DNA of 64,000 bases from Lamellibrachia satsuma (lineage: Eukaryota > Annelida > Polychaeta > Sabellida > Siboglinidae): assembly GCA_033239005.1 (NCBI GenBank), contig BSQZ01000021.1, positions 9,625,016-9,689,015 on the forward strand. The letters are read 5' to 3'. Positions 1-23,692 of this stretch are shown here, in pieces. A model generated the notes under the pieces. The model was not told where the DNA came from. It searched no databases and saw nothing but the letters and a program-made list of their open reading frames with translations. The position numbers and the translations under genes were made by a program. Positions within the stretch are counted from its first letter, which is position 1. Every line of letters begins with the position of its first letter.

Positions 1-376
<376 letters not shown>

Positions 377-474
377 AACAAGATTTAACAAGATTGCCAT
401 CTCGAACAACAAGTTCCTGATGGCAAGTGGACAAGGAAGCCATTGGCTTATCGAGAGTCCAACAATTTTCTCAT

Positions 475-3348
475 CTATGTGTAGCCCTCCCTTATCAGAT
501 ATTTGTCAATTCTATTTTTAAACATATTCACACTACTAGCATTAACACAATCATTTGGCAGTTTGTTCCATTCATTTATCACCCTCTGTGAGAAAGAGTA
601 CTTTCACATGTCCAACCTACACTGCTCCTTAACTAATGCTGCTTTGTGTCCTCTGGTTCTACTGCCTTCTTTAAGTTTGAAGAACATATTCCTATCAACA
701 TCCTCATAACCGTTCACTATTTTAAACACTTCTATTTGGTCTCCTCTTAGTCTCCTGGTCTCTAGTGTTGTTAAACCACATTGTAATAAGCGACTTTCAT
801 AACTAAGGTCTCTTAATTCTGGAATCATCTTAGTTGCTCTTCGTTGTATTCTTTCTAGTTTATCGATGTCTTTTTTACGATATGGCCTGAATACTCGAAT
901 ACAATATTCCAAATGTGGTCTAACTATTGCTTTGTACAGGGGTACAATTAGATGTTTCTCCTTATACGTGATAGTTCTCCTAATTAGCCCTAGAATTTGA
1001 TTTCCTTTCGAAGCAGCAATCCCACATTGCTCTGAAACTTTCATGTCAGCATTAAATGTTACTCCTAAATCCTTTTGTTGTGTGGTTCTACCTAGTACAG
1101 CATCCCCCATTTTATATTCCTCGTCCATATTTCCATGTCCTATGTGTATACATTTACACTTCCCAAAACTGAATAACATTTGCCATTTTTCTGACCATTT
1201 AACTATTTTTTCCAGATCATCTTGTAAACTTTGGTTATCTGTATCATTAGTAACCTTTCTGAATACTTTTGTGTCATCTGCAAATTTGAGTACTTTGTTA
1301 GATATGTCATCCTCCAAATCATTTATATATATTAAAAACAGTATAGGGCCTAATACTGGTCCCTGTGGTACCCCACTCAAAACAGATTTCCAGTTTGAAA
1401 TCTCACCATCTACTATTACTCTCTGTCTTCTGTGGGTAAGCCACTTTTGTATCCAGTTGATTACATCATTGCCTATACCATGGGCTTTTAGTTTAAGTAA
1501 CAATCTTTGGTGTGGCACTTTATCGAAAGCTTTCTGAAAATCTAAGTAGACAACATCCACTGGTGACCCGTCATCTACCCACTTTGTAATTTCTTCTAAA
1601 AAACATAAGAGATTGGTTAGACATGACCTTGCTTTTAGGAATCCATGTTGAGATGTATTTATTAATTTATGTTTTACGAGGAATTCCATCATGTGGTCTC
1701 TAATTAATGTTTCGAATAATTTACATACAACTGATGTTAAACTCACTGGTCTGTAATTTTCTGGCTTCTTCCTCGATCCCTTCTTAAATAGCGGCGTAAT
1801 GTTTGCTTCTTTCCATTCTGAAGGAACTATTCCTTCTTCTAGTGACAAGTTAAATAAGTTTGCAAGTGGTGTACTAATTTGATCAACAATTTCGTTTAGC
1901 AGTTTTGGTGGTGTCCCATCAACTCCAGGTGATTTATTATCTTTCATCTTCTTAATTTTCTTTGCTATCATTTCAGGAGTTACAAATAACTGCCCTAAAT
2001 GTTCTGATTTATTGCCCTCAAATTTAGTCAATGGAACTGGAAGTGAGCTGATATCTTCTGTGGTAAAAACTGAGCTGAGATACTCATTCAGGATCTCTGC
2101 CATTTGGAACCCATCTGAAATTATGTTTTCACTGTTGTTTTCCAGTGGTCCGACCTTATCTCGAACTTTCTGTTTACTCCTTACATAAGCATAGAAACTC
2201 TTGCTGTCATTTTTTATATTACCTGCCAATTTTTTTCAAAGGTTCTTTTAGATTTTCTAATTTCAGTTGTAGCTAGGTTAAGTGCCTCTTTGTAGTTTGT
2301 GTAGTCTTCTACATTTTCAGTGTGTGTATAGACCCTCCACAGCATCTGTTTGTGAGCAATTTTTCTAATAGCTTCTTTTGACAGGTGTTTTTCCTGGATC
2401 TTTTCCCTTGTTTTCTTAATGGAATAAATTTCTCAATAATGCCCTCAATCTCATATTTTAAACAAGTCCAGCATTCTGTTGCTGTCTTGTTCTTCAGCAA
2501 GTTATTTCAATCTATATTTGCTAGATATGTGCTCATCACTTTATATTTGCCTTTGTTGAAGTTCCTCCTCCATTGTTTTTTATATGTATTCCCTGTCTTT
2601 ACTTTTATATTAAAATGGATTTGGTTATGGTCACTTGAACCCAAAGGTTCGTGTACTTTAACATTGTCAACTAATTCATTTTGAGAAGACAAAATTAAAT
2701 CTAACACATTCCCACCTCTGGTTGGTTCCAAGACATGTTGAATAAGGAAACAATCCTGTGTTAGAAGTAGAAACTGATGGTCGTCCCTTCCAGCACTCTC
2801 TAATGATTCCCATTGTATGTGGCCATGGTTAAAATCACCCATTATAACACATTCTCCCTTGCTCACTTCCCTTATCGCCTTTTGTAATTTTACATCTTCC
2901 TCTTGTCCTATGTTAGGACTACGATAAACTACTCCTATTGTTAATGTTGAGTTCATGGTAACTATGTTACACCAAATTGCTTCCACACTATCTGCTTCAC
3001 TTTTCAGTGTAATTTCATACGCTTGGATTGATTCTTTAATACACAAAATTACTCCACCTCCCCTTCTTTCTCGTCTATCCTTCCTAAACATTACATAGCC
3101 TGTCAGTGCTAACTCAGCATCTACTATATCTTCATTTGCCCATGATTCTGTGATGCCTATTACATGAGGATCAATATCTGCTACCATAATGTCTAACTCG
3201 CTTTTTTATTTACTATGCTCCTGGCATTTAAGCATACACATTTAAGTTCATTGTCTGAAATTATTGGTGAACATTTCTTTGGATGTGTATTTGTAGTAGT
3301 ACTCCTTTGAGTTTTCTCTGTCAGTTCCCCCTGCGCATCTAGTTTAAA
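475..3348 (-). pseudogene. LINE ORF2 (endonuclease + reverse transcriptase), broken
   Basis: The frame opens after the slippery site and carries an APE-like endonuclease with NARSIVNK at the N-terminus, GITESW, GDFN near 2840 and SSDH near 2620. It continues into a reverse transcriptase with [33 protein letters not shown] and the catalytic FADD (near 1280). Lesions compared with the copy at 29.7 kb: one A lost from an A-run near 3210, TGA for Trp near 2506, a frameshift near 2390, a deletion near 2230, and TGA for Arg near 606. The last residues read to TAG at 475. The longest intact piece (604-2229) covers the RT. The frame has no ATG before the conserved Asn of the endonuclease. Confidence 0.85.
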
Positions 3349-3887
3349 TAATTTATGGTACCTGTGGCCTCGTCGACAACTCTGACAAACTCACACACAA
3401 AAACTGCAGCGCCCTTCCCTGTCAGATGTAGTCCATCTCTTATGAAAAAGTCACCTCTTCCCACAAAGTTTAACCGCATGTCTACGAAGCCTACTCCCTC
3501 CTCCATACATACATTCTGTACCTGTGTGTTGATCGCCATCCTTCTACAGTTCCTATATTCCTCACCCCTGCCTCCCATTATTGGTAATATCCCCGACAAT
3601 ACGATCTGCCCAACTCGTGCCTCTTTAAGTGTCTTGATCAACCTCCTGTACTTACCAACGATGGATGACGTTCCCTCCTTCTCTGCATTGTTCGTTCCCA
3701 CATGCACGAGAACAGCACCTCCCGTGCCACCACCCATGACCTGTCCTGCCTTCTCTGCTATATCCTCTACTTTTGCCCCTGGTAGGCATACTGTTATGTC
3801 ATCTCCTCTATTTACAATTTTATCCACTTTCCTAATGATGGAATCCCCCATAAGAACTATGTAGCCATATTTCTTGAATAGCTTCAT
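3339..3887 (-). CDS. LINE ORF1: SGNH-hydrolase (esterase) domain protein, 182 aa
   Basis: The ORF is intact and consists almost entirely of one SGNH/GDSL-like hydrolase domain. Block I is GDSIIRK near residues 14-20, with the nucleophile Ser. Block III is HVGTNNAE near residue 65, giving the oxyanion Asn. Block V is DGLHLTGKG near residue 153, with the Asp and His of the catalytic triad. Esterase domains in ORF1 are described for CR1-type LINEs of vertebrates and invertebrates; their role in transposition is not settled. No zinc finger or PHD is visible, so this ORF1 is short. The start at MKLFKKYGY is the first ATG of the frame. It stops at TAG (3339-3341), directly after a slippery heptamer, and ORF2 lies in the -1 frame. 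Confidence 0.85.
   Translation of the reverse strand: MKLFKKYGYIVLMGDSIIRKVDKIVNRGDDITVCLPGAKVEDIAEKAGQVMGGGTGGAVLVHVGTNNAEKEGTSSIVGKYRRLIKTLKEARVGQIVLSGILPIMGGRGEEYRNCRRMAINTQVQNVCMEEGVGFVDMRLNFVGRGDFFIRDGLHLTGKGAAVFVCEFVRVVDEATGTINYLN
3342..3348 (-). promoter_or_regulatory. Candidate -1 ribosomal frameshift heptamer TTTAAAC
   Basis: Read on the minus strand, the ORF1 frame is TAT TTA AAC TAG, so the heptamer T TTA AAC is correctly phased for -1 slippage and is followed at once by the stop. A -1 shift continues as CTA GAT GCG into ORF2. The same heptamer and stop are kept in the copy at 29727-29736. I found no obvious pseudoknot by eye. Confidence 0.55.
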
Positions 3888-4040
3888 GTGTTCTCAACAA
3901 TAAGATAATTAACATTCTAAAGAATTAACATTCTAAAGAATGGAAGCATCTCAGTGGCGCCGCCCTGTCGCGGCATTACCATGACGCCTGTAGCAGCGCC
4001 CACTGACAGCAGAGTCTTACTAAACAGACGCAACACTGTG

Positions 4041-4370
4041 GAACCACGTCTGATATGGAATTAAAATGGTTTTCGCAAAGATCTCTCTACAACTGGCAAA
4101 TGTTAACTTGCGCAGAATTGTTAAAGATGCAGAATTGAGCAACTTACTAATTGTAGTCACATATATTGATTTAAAAATTACTGTCCACCGTAGCTAAACG
4201 TTCAGAATAATGTGAATCTTCATTGTGTGGAAGAAGAAGCGCAAAGAGAAGAAGAATAAGAATCAATTAGAGTCGTTCCTTCACGAGGCAGCGGACATAT
4301 CCATATTTGTCCATCGACCGATATATCCCTGTGTCGACATTTTTGCCCGCCCATCCATTCTGTAACGTAA
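4041..4370. other. Spacer, nothing recognised
   Basis: Sequence between the LINE leader and the tetranucleotide tract. Short ORFs only, with no domain or repeat visible. Confidence 0.5.
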
Positions 4371-4375
4371 CCATC

Positions 4376-4510
4376 CATCATCCGACCGACCGACCGACCG
4401 ACCCGTCGACCAGTCGACCAGTTAGTCGGTCAGCCAGTCAATCAGAAAGTCACTCACTCACTCACTCACTCACTCACTCACTCAATCAATCAATCAATCA
4501 ATCAATCAAT
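4376..4510 (+). repeat. Compound tetranucleotide microsatellite (CGAC to CACT to CAAT)
   Basis: A single period-4 tract whose motif changes along its length: CGAC repeats, then CAGT/CAGC variants, then about eight CACT units, then about eight CAAT units. The 4-bp register is largely kept across the changes. Confidence 0.9.
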
Positions 4511-5329
4511 TATAGTTGCAACAGTTACGGTTGAGTGTGTCGTAAACCAAAGAGCGTTCCACACATAAAACTGCTGAGTCACCACGCATATCAATACACA
4601 TTACCCACGTTTCCATTACCAGAATAGGCTCGTCGAGGTCACTTGTATTGACCCTGTCCCCCGCTGGCGTTGCTGGACAGGAGAGTAAACGTTGGTCAAG
4701 TCGTATTCGTGCTTCTAAATGTAAGGACATTTCAAAAGGTTATAGAACCGAGAAGGTCAGTTCGAGATGTTTCTTTGTACAGTGCTCTTTGTTTGGATTT
4801 ACTTCTACTTGGTTCTCGAGTGGCCGTATTCTGGCAGTGAGTACTGTAGCTGAGAGATCAACAATCAACTGAACGTTGTCACGTCCTGTATCCAGTTGAC
4901 CGTGTCAAGTGATGACTGGGCAAATGTTTCAGCAGCTGTAACCGGAACCCGAGTTTCATAAAGTGTCGGTTAAATCTACGCTAGTGACTCATGATAAATG
5001 ACTAATAACTAGTAATGCGATTATGGCTACACTTAACTGGCTTACATATTACAGTTACACCACTGGCACACACATGTGAGAGTTTATGTCGACAAATTCA
5101 TGCCATTTTGAAACAATGAAGTTTGATGTGAATAAACTCATACTAGGATATACACTAATGTTCAGAACGAGTAGCTGATGAACTTGCAATGTATTAAGTG
5201 TATCTCAATATTGCCATTTTGGTGCATTTATTAATCAATTTTAGTGCAACAAGCCGCGCAACTGTTTCTAGTCGGTGACCGTAATAACATTATATCGGAT
5301 TATGCATGTGGACAACCCGAACACACAAG
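4511..5329. other. Spacer, nothing recognised
   Basis: No supported gene. Short ORFs near 4510-4870 have no codon or domain signal that I recognise. Confidence 0.5.
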
Positions 5330-5330
5330 T

Positions 5331-5447
5331 GGGTGTGTGTGTGTGTGCGTGTGCGTGTGCGTGTGCGTGTGCGTGTGCGTGCGCGTGCGCGTGGGCGTGG
5401 GCGTGGGCGTGGGCGTGGGCGTGGGCGTGCGTGTGCGTGTGTGTATT
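5331..5447 (+). repeat. (GTGTGC)n-(GGGCGT)n microsatellite
   Basis: GT dinucleotides pass into GTGTGC and GTGCGC hexamers, then into six or seven GGGCGT hexamers near 5390-5430, then back to GTGTGC. The alternating purine-pyrimidine parts could adopt Z-DNA. Each GGGCGT junction makes the 9-mer GCGTGGGCG. Confidence 0.92.
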
Positions 5448-5693
5448 TCTTTTTTTTTTGCCCCTCCCTGGAAAAATTCATGCGGACGCCCCTGATGTCG
5501 TCATACTATTTCTCAAGACTCCAACATAACTGCTTAAGGGCATTTCATCCTAGTTTCATTTAGATAACTAGTGGTTGGTGATTTTTGTATTGCCATATAA
5601 CTAACTTATGTTTCTAGTTACATTTGTTATGGCTCTCACCACTAACTGCCAGAATATTGTAAGAGCAATGTCTAGATTTAACAAATTTAACTG
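5448..5693. other. Spacer with a short dispersed motif
   Basis: The stretch at about 5469-5500 (gaaaaattc then tgcggacgcccc) resembles 6098-6135 across the AT array, which suggests two pieces of one unclassified interspersed repeat. Nothing else seen. Confidence 0.35.
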
Positions 5694-17714
<12,021 letters not shown>

Positions 17715-19086
17715 CGGGAACAGGTCTAGGCGGGATTGGGATCGTAGCGTGGCTCATTGGCCCCACCTTGAGGACGCGTGTTGTGTTCAAACTGAATGTT
17801 CGAACCAGCCGGATACTTCCGATTGGTCGGACGTGTAGGTGTACAGAATGGGTGGAATAATATAATAATTAATAATAATACGTCTATGGCGCCTATATCG
17901 TCAGGAATCTGAACTCAGAGGCGCAACAAAACAGAATCATTACTGCTTATCGATTATGAACTGCTTAACCCCCTTTTTTAGCGCAATATTTTATATATTA
18001 TATAATGTTTTATATATTATATTATATTATTATTAAGCATAATCGTGAAAAGGGACGCGCAAAAGTCATTATCAGAACGAGGGACAACCGAAGATTTATG
18101 GTGGAAAACAATTTGGAATAAATATGTCTTGTGTACCCAATACTACCCACACATCGTATTGGAAGACGTCGATGGTCCGGGTATCTCTAGTTAAGCATAA
18201 CGCCAGCGCGACAACAACTGTACTCAAGCTCGTTATAGTGTTCTGAATGTCACTAATAAATGTATTCTTCGCTACTTCAGATTAGTACAATATTAATTGT
18301 GTTTCCATTACTAATTGTAAAGTTAATAGAGTAGGAACTTCGAATAAATTCCGTCGAAAAACTAATTATTTTGTGAATGTTCGCAATTTTATCAACGTGT
18401 TCTTTTTTGCATGCCAAGGGCAATACATTCGTCCCAAACCAGAGTGAAAATACTTAATATATGTCATAAAAGATATAAAAGGATGTTCAGCCGCGTTGCG
18501 TTTTTATTGAATATTGTAAACTATCATGTTTCCCAGAACTACTAGAAGCCACAACACAAACACATACTGTTCCGTCACGAATACAGGAATGTAATAAATA
18601 TTACAAAACAGATGCGTCGTTCATTGTCTAATTAAGTGACAATATGGTGCAAAGTGACAAGCTGCTGTCACGATTGATGTGTTCTGTAAGTTGCCGCTTT
18701 GCCCTTGATGTTCACGGACCACATGTGCAGAATAAGCGCCAGACTTTCCACATCGGCCTCCCTACGACACACAGTTTGTCACGTCGCTCATTGCGTCCGA
18801 CCAACGTTGGAGAAGCGTACTGCGAATGCAGGTGTTTTCTCACATGGATATGTAATTAAATTAGATGTTAAGCGTAATGTGCTTCCATTGCAACAACGTA
18901 ATGTAAGTAAGTGACCAGTGGTTTGAAGAACTAGTCGCGAAACAAAACATGGCGTAGCCAGTGATGTCCTCGGTACGCGATATCAACGCGTGAACGCCAC
19001 TTGAAGTGATATAGAACGCCACGTAAACTGTGACATCGCAAAGCGTTGAAGTAGCAAAGCAGTGCGCCAGGTCATCGACCACAAGG
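17715..19086 (+). other. Gene A 3' UTR and intergenic spacer to gene B
   Basis: An AATAAA signal lies at 18117-18122, about 400 bases past the stop of gene A, and others follow near 18250 and 18340. The last few hundred bases before 19087 should hold the gene B promoter, but no element is distinct enough to place. Confidence 0.4.
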
Positions 19087-19165
19087 ATGCTGGGCGGAAG
19101 TATTCTCCTCGGTGTCTACATTGGAGTCCTGGCCTCCGTCGCGCTGCCGTCGCAGCAAACCCCTC
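19087..19165 (+). CDS. Gene B exon 1: signal peptide
   Basis: [20 protein letters not shown] is a clear leader, with the likely cleavage region before PSQQTP. The donor is CCTC/GTGAGT, phase 1. Confidence 0.72.
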
Positions 19166-19275
19166 GTGAGTAGGCGGGGCGGGGCGAGCGGGATGGAATA
19201 AGGAAGAGATGTCACTGCTAGTTTGATATTTACAGTTATTTATATTAACTACGAGTAATGCAAGAGGTGGAGATC

Positions 19276-19329
<54 letters not shown>

Positions 19330-22300
19330 TGTGTGTGTGTGTGTGTTTGTTTGTGTGTGTGCGTGCGTGCGTGTATGCGTGCGCGGGCGTGTTTAGGTTG
19401 TAAGATAGGTAGGCAGCGTGTAAATATCAGATTGACGGCAGAAATGCCCGTAGACATCGCACAGTGAATGTTGCTGCTGACTTGTAATTAAATCAGGTCA
19501 CATCGGCCGGTGAGCGCCACTGTCACACCTGGCCGCCTGCCCCCAGCGACGGATGTGCCGCTGTATTACGACTTGGCTGCCCGCAGGTGATGCGGTCAAA
19601 ACCATGTTTGGTGTTCGTGGGCAGAATGAAAACATTCTACACACCTCATCACAATCACCGTCATAAGTGTTGGTGCTATACTATTAGAATGTTTGATATA
19701 TCACTGGAATTTGGTCATTACAGTTACTTATCTGCTATTGCTGGTAAATGTTTATTTAATTATTATTATTATTATTATTAATGCGTGTAGCTATTACAGA
19801 GATAATTCACAATTTGTCGATGGAAGCAACAACGAGTAGTCCTACCTGTATTAAGTATTTTAAGTGCTGCTTTTTGTTCAAGCGGTTTTTGTTGATTGTC
19901 AAACAACTGAAACACTTGTAGTGACGTACACCGTGACGGAATGTTACGGCCGCATGATGGCGCTGCAGTGCGACGATACAAGCCGCATTCGGATACTAGA
20001 GGACGTTTTCCGTGTGGCGCTGTCTGGCGACTCCTTCGATGTTCACCAGCCGCGCCGTCACCAGACTGCGAAGTGTTCTCTGGCGCCCTCTAACGGCATT
20101 ATTCGGCGTTACTGCGAAGGCCGGCGTGTATGTTGGAAATATTGTAATAGGTTTCTTGCGTAGCTGGGGTCAGTGGAGTATTTGGCTATCTTTGGCACGC
20201 ACGCACGCACGCACGCACGCACACACGCACGCACCCACGCACGCACTTCTAAGTAGCATGGTTAAAAACATTGTTCGCTGTCAAACTACTAAACGCAACA
20301 AATATTTATAATTTGCTAGAATATGATAGATCAATGTATATTCTTCCTCGCTAATGGTTTGTCCGCTAGGTGTGCCGCCACGTACAAGTGGCGCGTGAAT
20401 ACTGCGGCGGCAATATGGCGAACTACGAAGTCGTTACATATGAGTGTGTGGAAGGTGAGTGACTCAACGACGACAATATTAAGATCAGTTACGTCACGGC
20501 AGACGATATTTTTTTGAGAAAAAAAATAACGTGTTATAAACCGACATTCCATCGGCTGCAATTTAAAAAAGTATTATCATAGATTAAAATTGCATTCTGA
20601 TCGCATGACTATCCAACATTAGTTTCAAAATACAGTCCATATTCATAGTAACGTGTTTATCTAGTGAGATATCTATAATGTAAAATATAAGCAAGACATT
20701 ATACCTAGTTATGTTATTTTCTGCATTCTAATCATGGTGACGTACTAACCACAGACGAATGCGTTATCACTGAGAACACTACAGAGCGTGTCTGGCCAAA
20801 GAAATTTCCATTGGACATATCAAGACAGATTGCACTGCTTGTAGTAATGTCTTCAATGATGTGCAGATGAAAATTATACAATATTTTACTGTGGTAAAAA
20901 TAACTGTTGTGGAGTCATCTAGCGTTCCTTGGCTGCCCATAATTCACTGCGCGAGGGTTACAATCAGTGGTGTTCCGGTTTTGATAGCTAACTGCAGTTG
21001 TTTGAAATGTGTTATGGTAAATTCGCAATGGGTAAATTAATGGCGATCGAAGAACAGCGAATGACTTCGCTGACATCTCGTGTGTATCCCTTTTCTGTGA
21101 GCGTCCGTGTTTTGAAGATACCGACATCGTCGACATCTGCCGAACGGACAGTTTCGACAGCGGCTCAGGTTACCTCGCAACAACCAACTTCCCGAACGAA
21201 TATCCACCAAACCTTCACTGCGCATGCTCCCTCACTGCAATCCAAGATGGCGACAGCAACGCCATGGTTCAACTCGAGGTTGTACATTTCGTCGTCAAGT
21301 ATGACGTGCCGTGCAACGATTGGCTGGAGATCGTCACTCCAGACGACAGGTGGCGTGTGTGTGGCGCCTACCGGTCAACTGTGAAAAGTGCTGCCTTAAA
21401 TCTGACGTTTCATAGTGACCAGACGAATGGACACGAGGGAGTGTGGGTGCGCTTCAGTGGTAAGTGAACGGAATGTGTGGTGATGTTTGGCTTCTTCCGT
21501 GCGTCTCCGTGTGTTGTTCATAGTACCACTGTTGCAGGAAACCGCTTCGTACAGAACGCTACCACGAAGCGTTCGAATCTGGTAGCAAAGTCTAGAATGT
21601 TTCCTAATTATGTTACACCAGGTCGGCAATGTTCCATTAATAGAGTACCTATATGTCTTGAAGGCTAATTATGTGTCAAGCGCGTCCTCGGGGTTTTGAA
21701 AAGGCGGTTCGGGCGTACACAATCAACCGGGAATTTCTGGGGTGATCTCTGAAAAATGTCAAAATAAATTATCTCAAAAATGAGGGTTCGTTAGACCTCC
21801 CCCCGAAGCCCCCCGAGGATGAGCATGGGTGCTGAGTAGTATTTTGAATTGTAGTATTTCCGCCCGACTCTGGTTCCGTTGTACGCGTTGAATGCAATAC
21901 ACGCGAAAGTCACATACCCTACGAGACCCCGGACAGTGTGAGGCGACATCTGGATGTGACCGCGGGTATCGAGAGCCGTCTTCCGAGAGTACGAGGCATG
22001 TCAGCGAGCGCGCCTGCCGCTGACCACCGCTACACAGTGCAGGGTCGCTCCGAAGAAGCATTCTTCATTGACGCCGACACGGTTGGTCGATTTAACCGTG
22101 GACTAGACTCGCAGACCGACGCCCGCATCACACGAGCGATGGAAACCACAATGAAACGTAACGTACTGCCACCAAAAATAGAACAAATTATAGATTCAAC
22201 TGCTACAAATTTCATATATTTTGATGATACACAACTACATATTTTGTTATTAATTTATTGACGTCATTCATCGTAGTTTGCCAGGATGTTGTACTAGTGT

Positions 22301-23627
22301 GGGAGATATACCAAATACTGACACGAGGTGTCACTAGTGAAGGATCAGTTTGCCAGGATGTTGTACTAGTGTGGGACAAATACCAAATACTGACACGAGG
22401 TGTCACTAGTGAAGGATCAGTTTGTCAGGATGTTGTACTAGTGTGGGACAAATACCAAATACTGACACGAGGTGTCACTAGTGAAGGATCAGTTTGCCAG
22501 GATGTTGTACTAGTGTGGGACAAATACCAAATACTGACACGAGGTGTCACTAGTGAAGGATCAGTTTGCCAGGATGTTGTACTAGTGTGGGACAAATACC
22601 AAATACTGACACGAGGTGTCACTAGTGAAGGATCAGTTTGCCAGGATGTTGTACTAGTGTGGGACAAATACCAAATACTGACACGAGGTGTCACTAGTGA
22701 AGGATCAGTGTAGGTTGGACTTCAGGAAGTATTCGTTCTCTTAGAGAACAATCAATATGTTAAATAAAAAAAATTAATTTATTGACGCCATTCTTCGTAG
22801 TTTGCCAGGATGTTGTACTAGTGTGGGACAAATACCAAATACTGACACGAGGTGTCACTAGTGAAGGATCAGTTTGCCAGGATGTTGTACTAGTGTGGGA
22901 GATATACCAAATACTGACACGAGGTGTCACTAGTGAAGGATCAGTGTAGATTGGACATCAGGAAGTACTCGTTCTCACAGAGGACAATCAATATGTTAAA
23001 TAACAAAATTTACAAATATCTCAGAACAGCGGGTTACACGTAGATAAAAAATGTTGGACTCTCGATAAGCCAATGGCTTCCTTGTCCACTTGCCATCTGG
23101 GTCTTTGCCTTGGGTGCCAATCTTGTTAAATACCTCCCGCTTGTTAAAGACAGTCAGTTGACTTATATTCCAGATAACTATATGGACACGTCTGGACACA
23201 CCAGCTGTGGATGAAATGTCAAAAAAAATTAAGAACAAAATTGTTGTTCGTGCATCGATAAAGTACCTTATTTGAAGTTACATTGCTGATATTACGAATT
23301 TCTTAACAATAAGATATTACCATTGTGAAACGATGCGCGCACAATTCGTTCACAATGGTTGAAAGTGGGTTGAAATAATGAATTAGACATGAAGCTAAAG
23401 AAATATTACATGTGGCATGTATAAGTCGAAGGGATTTCTAGATAAACAGTGACCTTGACCACACGTCAGCTATTAGCATGGTAGTACGTTACATAGTTTG
23501 TATGTCATTCAACGCAACTTCCAAAACAATCGCAAGAGAATCTTTAGTTATGCAGTATGGTCCTAAATCGAAACACTACAATAGATTGTGCACACGCACG
23601 CACGACGCGCGCACACACGCACGCACG

Positions 23628-23692
<65 letters not shown>

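Larger units (their letters stand above)
377..4040 (-). mobile_element. CR1-like non-LTR retrotransposon, near full length, decayed
   Basis: On the minus strand the order is 5' leader, ORF1 (SGNH esterase), ORF2 (APE-type endonuclease, linker, reverse transcriptase), 3' UTR, and a 3' end with a tandem TCTTGTTAAA motif near 377-400. This order, with an esterase in ORF1, is a known feature of CR1-group LINEs. The 5' boundary is a guess: unique-looking sequence lies left of about 4040 on the minus strand, and a duplicated 17-bp motif sits in the leader near 3900-3945. Copies of the same 3' UTR recur at 10.6, 23.0, 29.2, 32.6, 33.9, 45.8 and 57.4 kb, so the family is abundant. This copy carries several ORF2 lesions and is probably inactive. 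Confidence 0.9.

Noticed and set aside
22258..22713. 151-codon ORF with 24-residue repeats
   Set aside because: The 72-bp unit is a multiple of three, so it is open by chance. The array lies between phase-matched exons 5 and 6 of gene B and is joined to LINE scraps.
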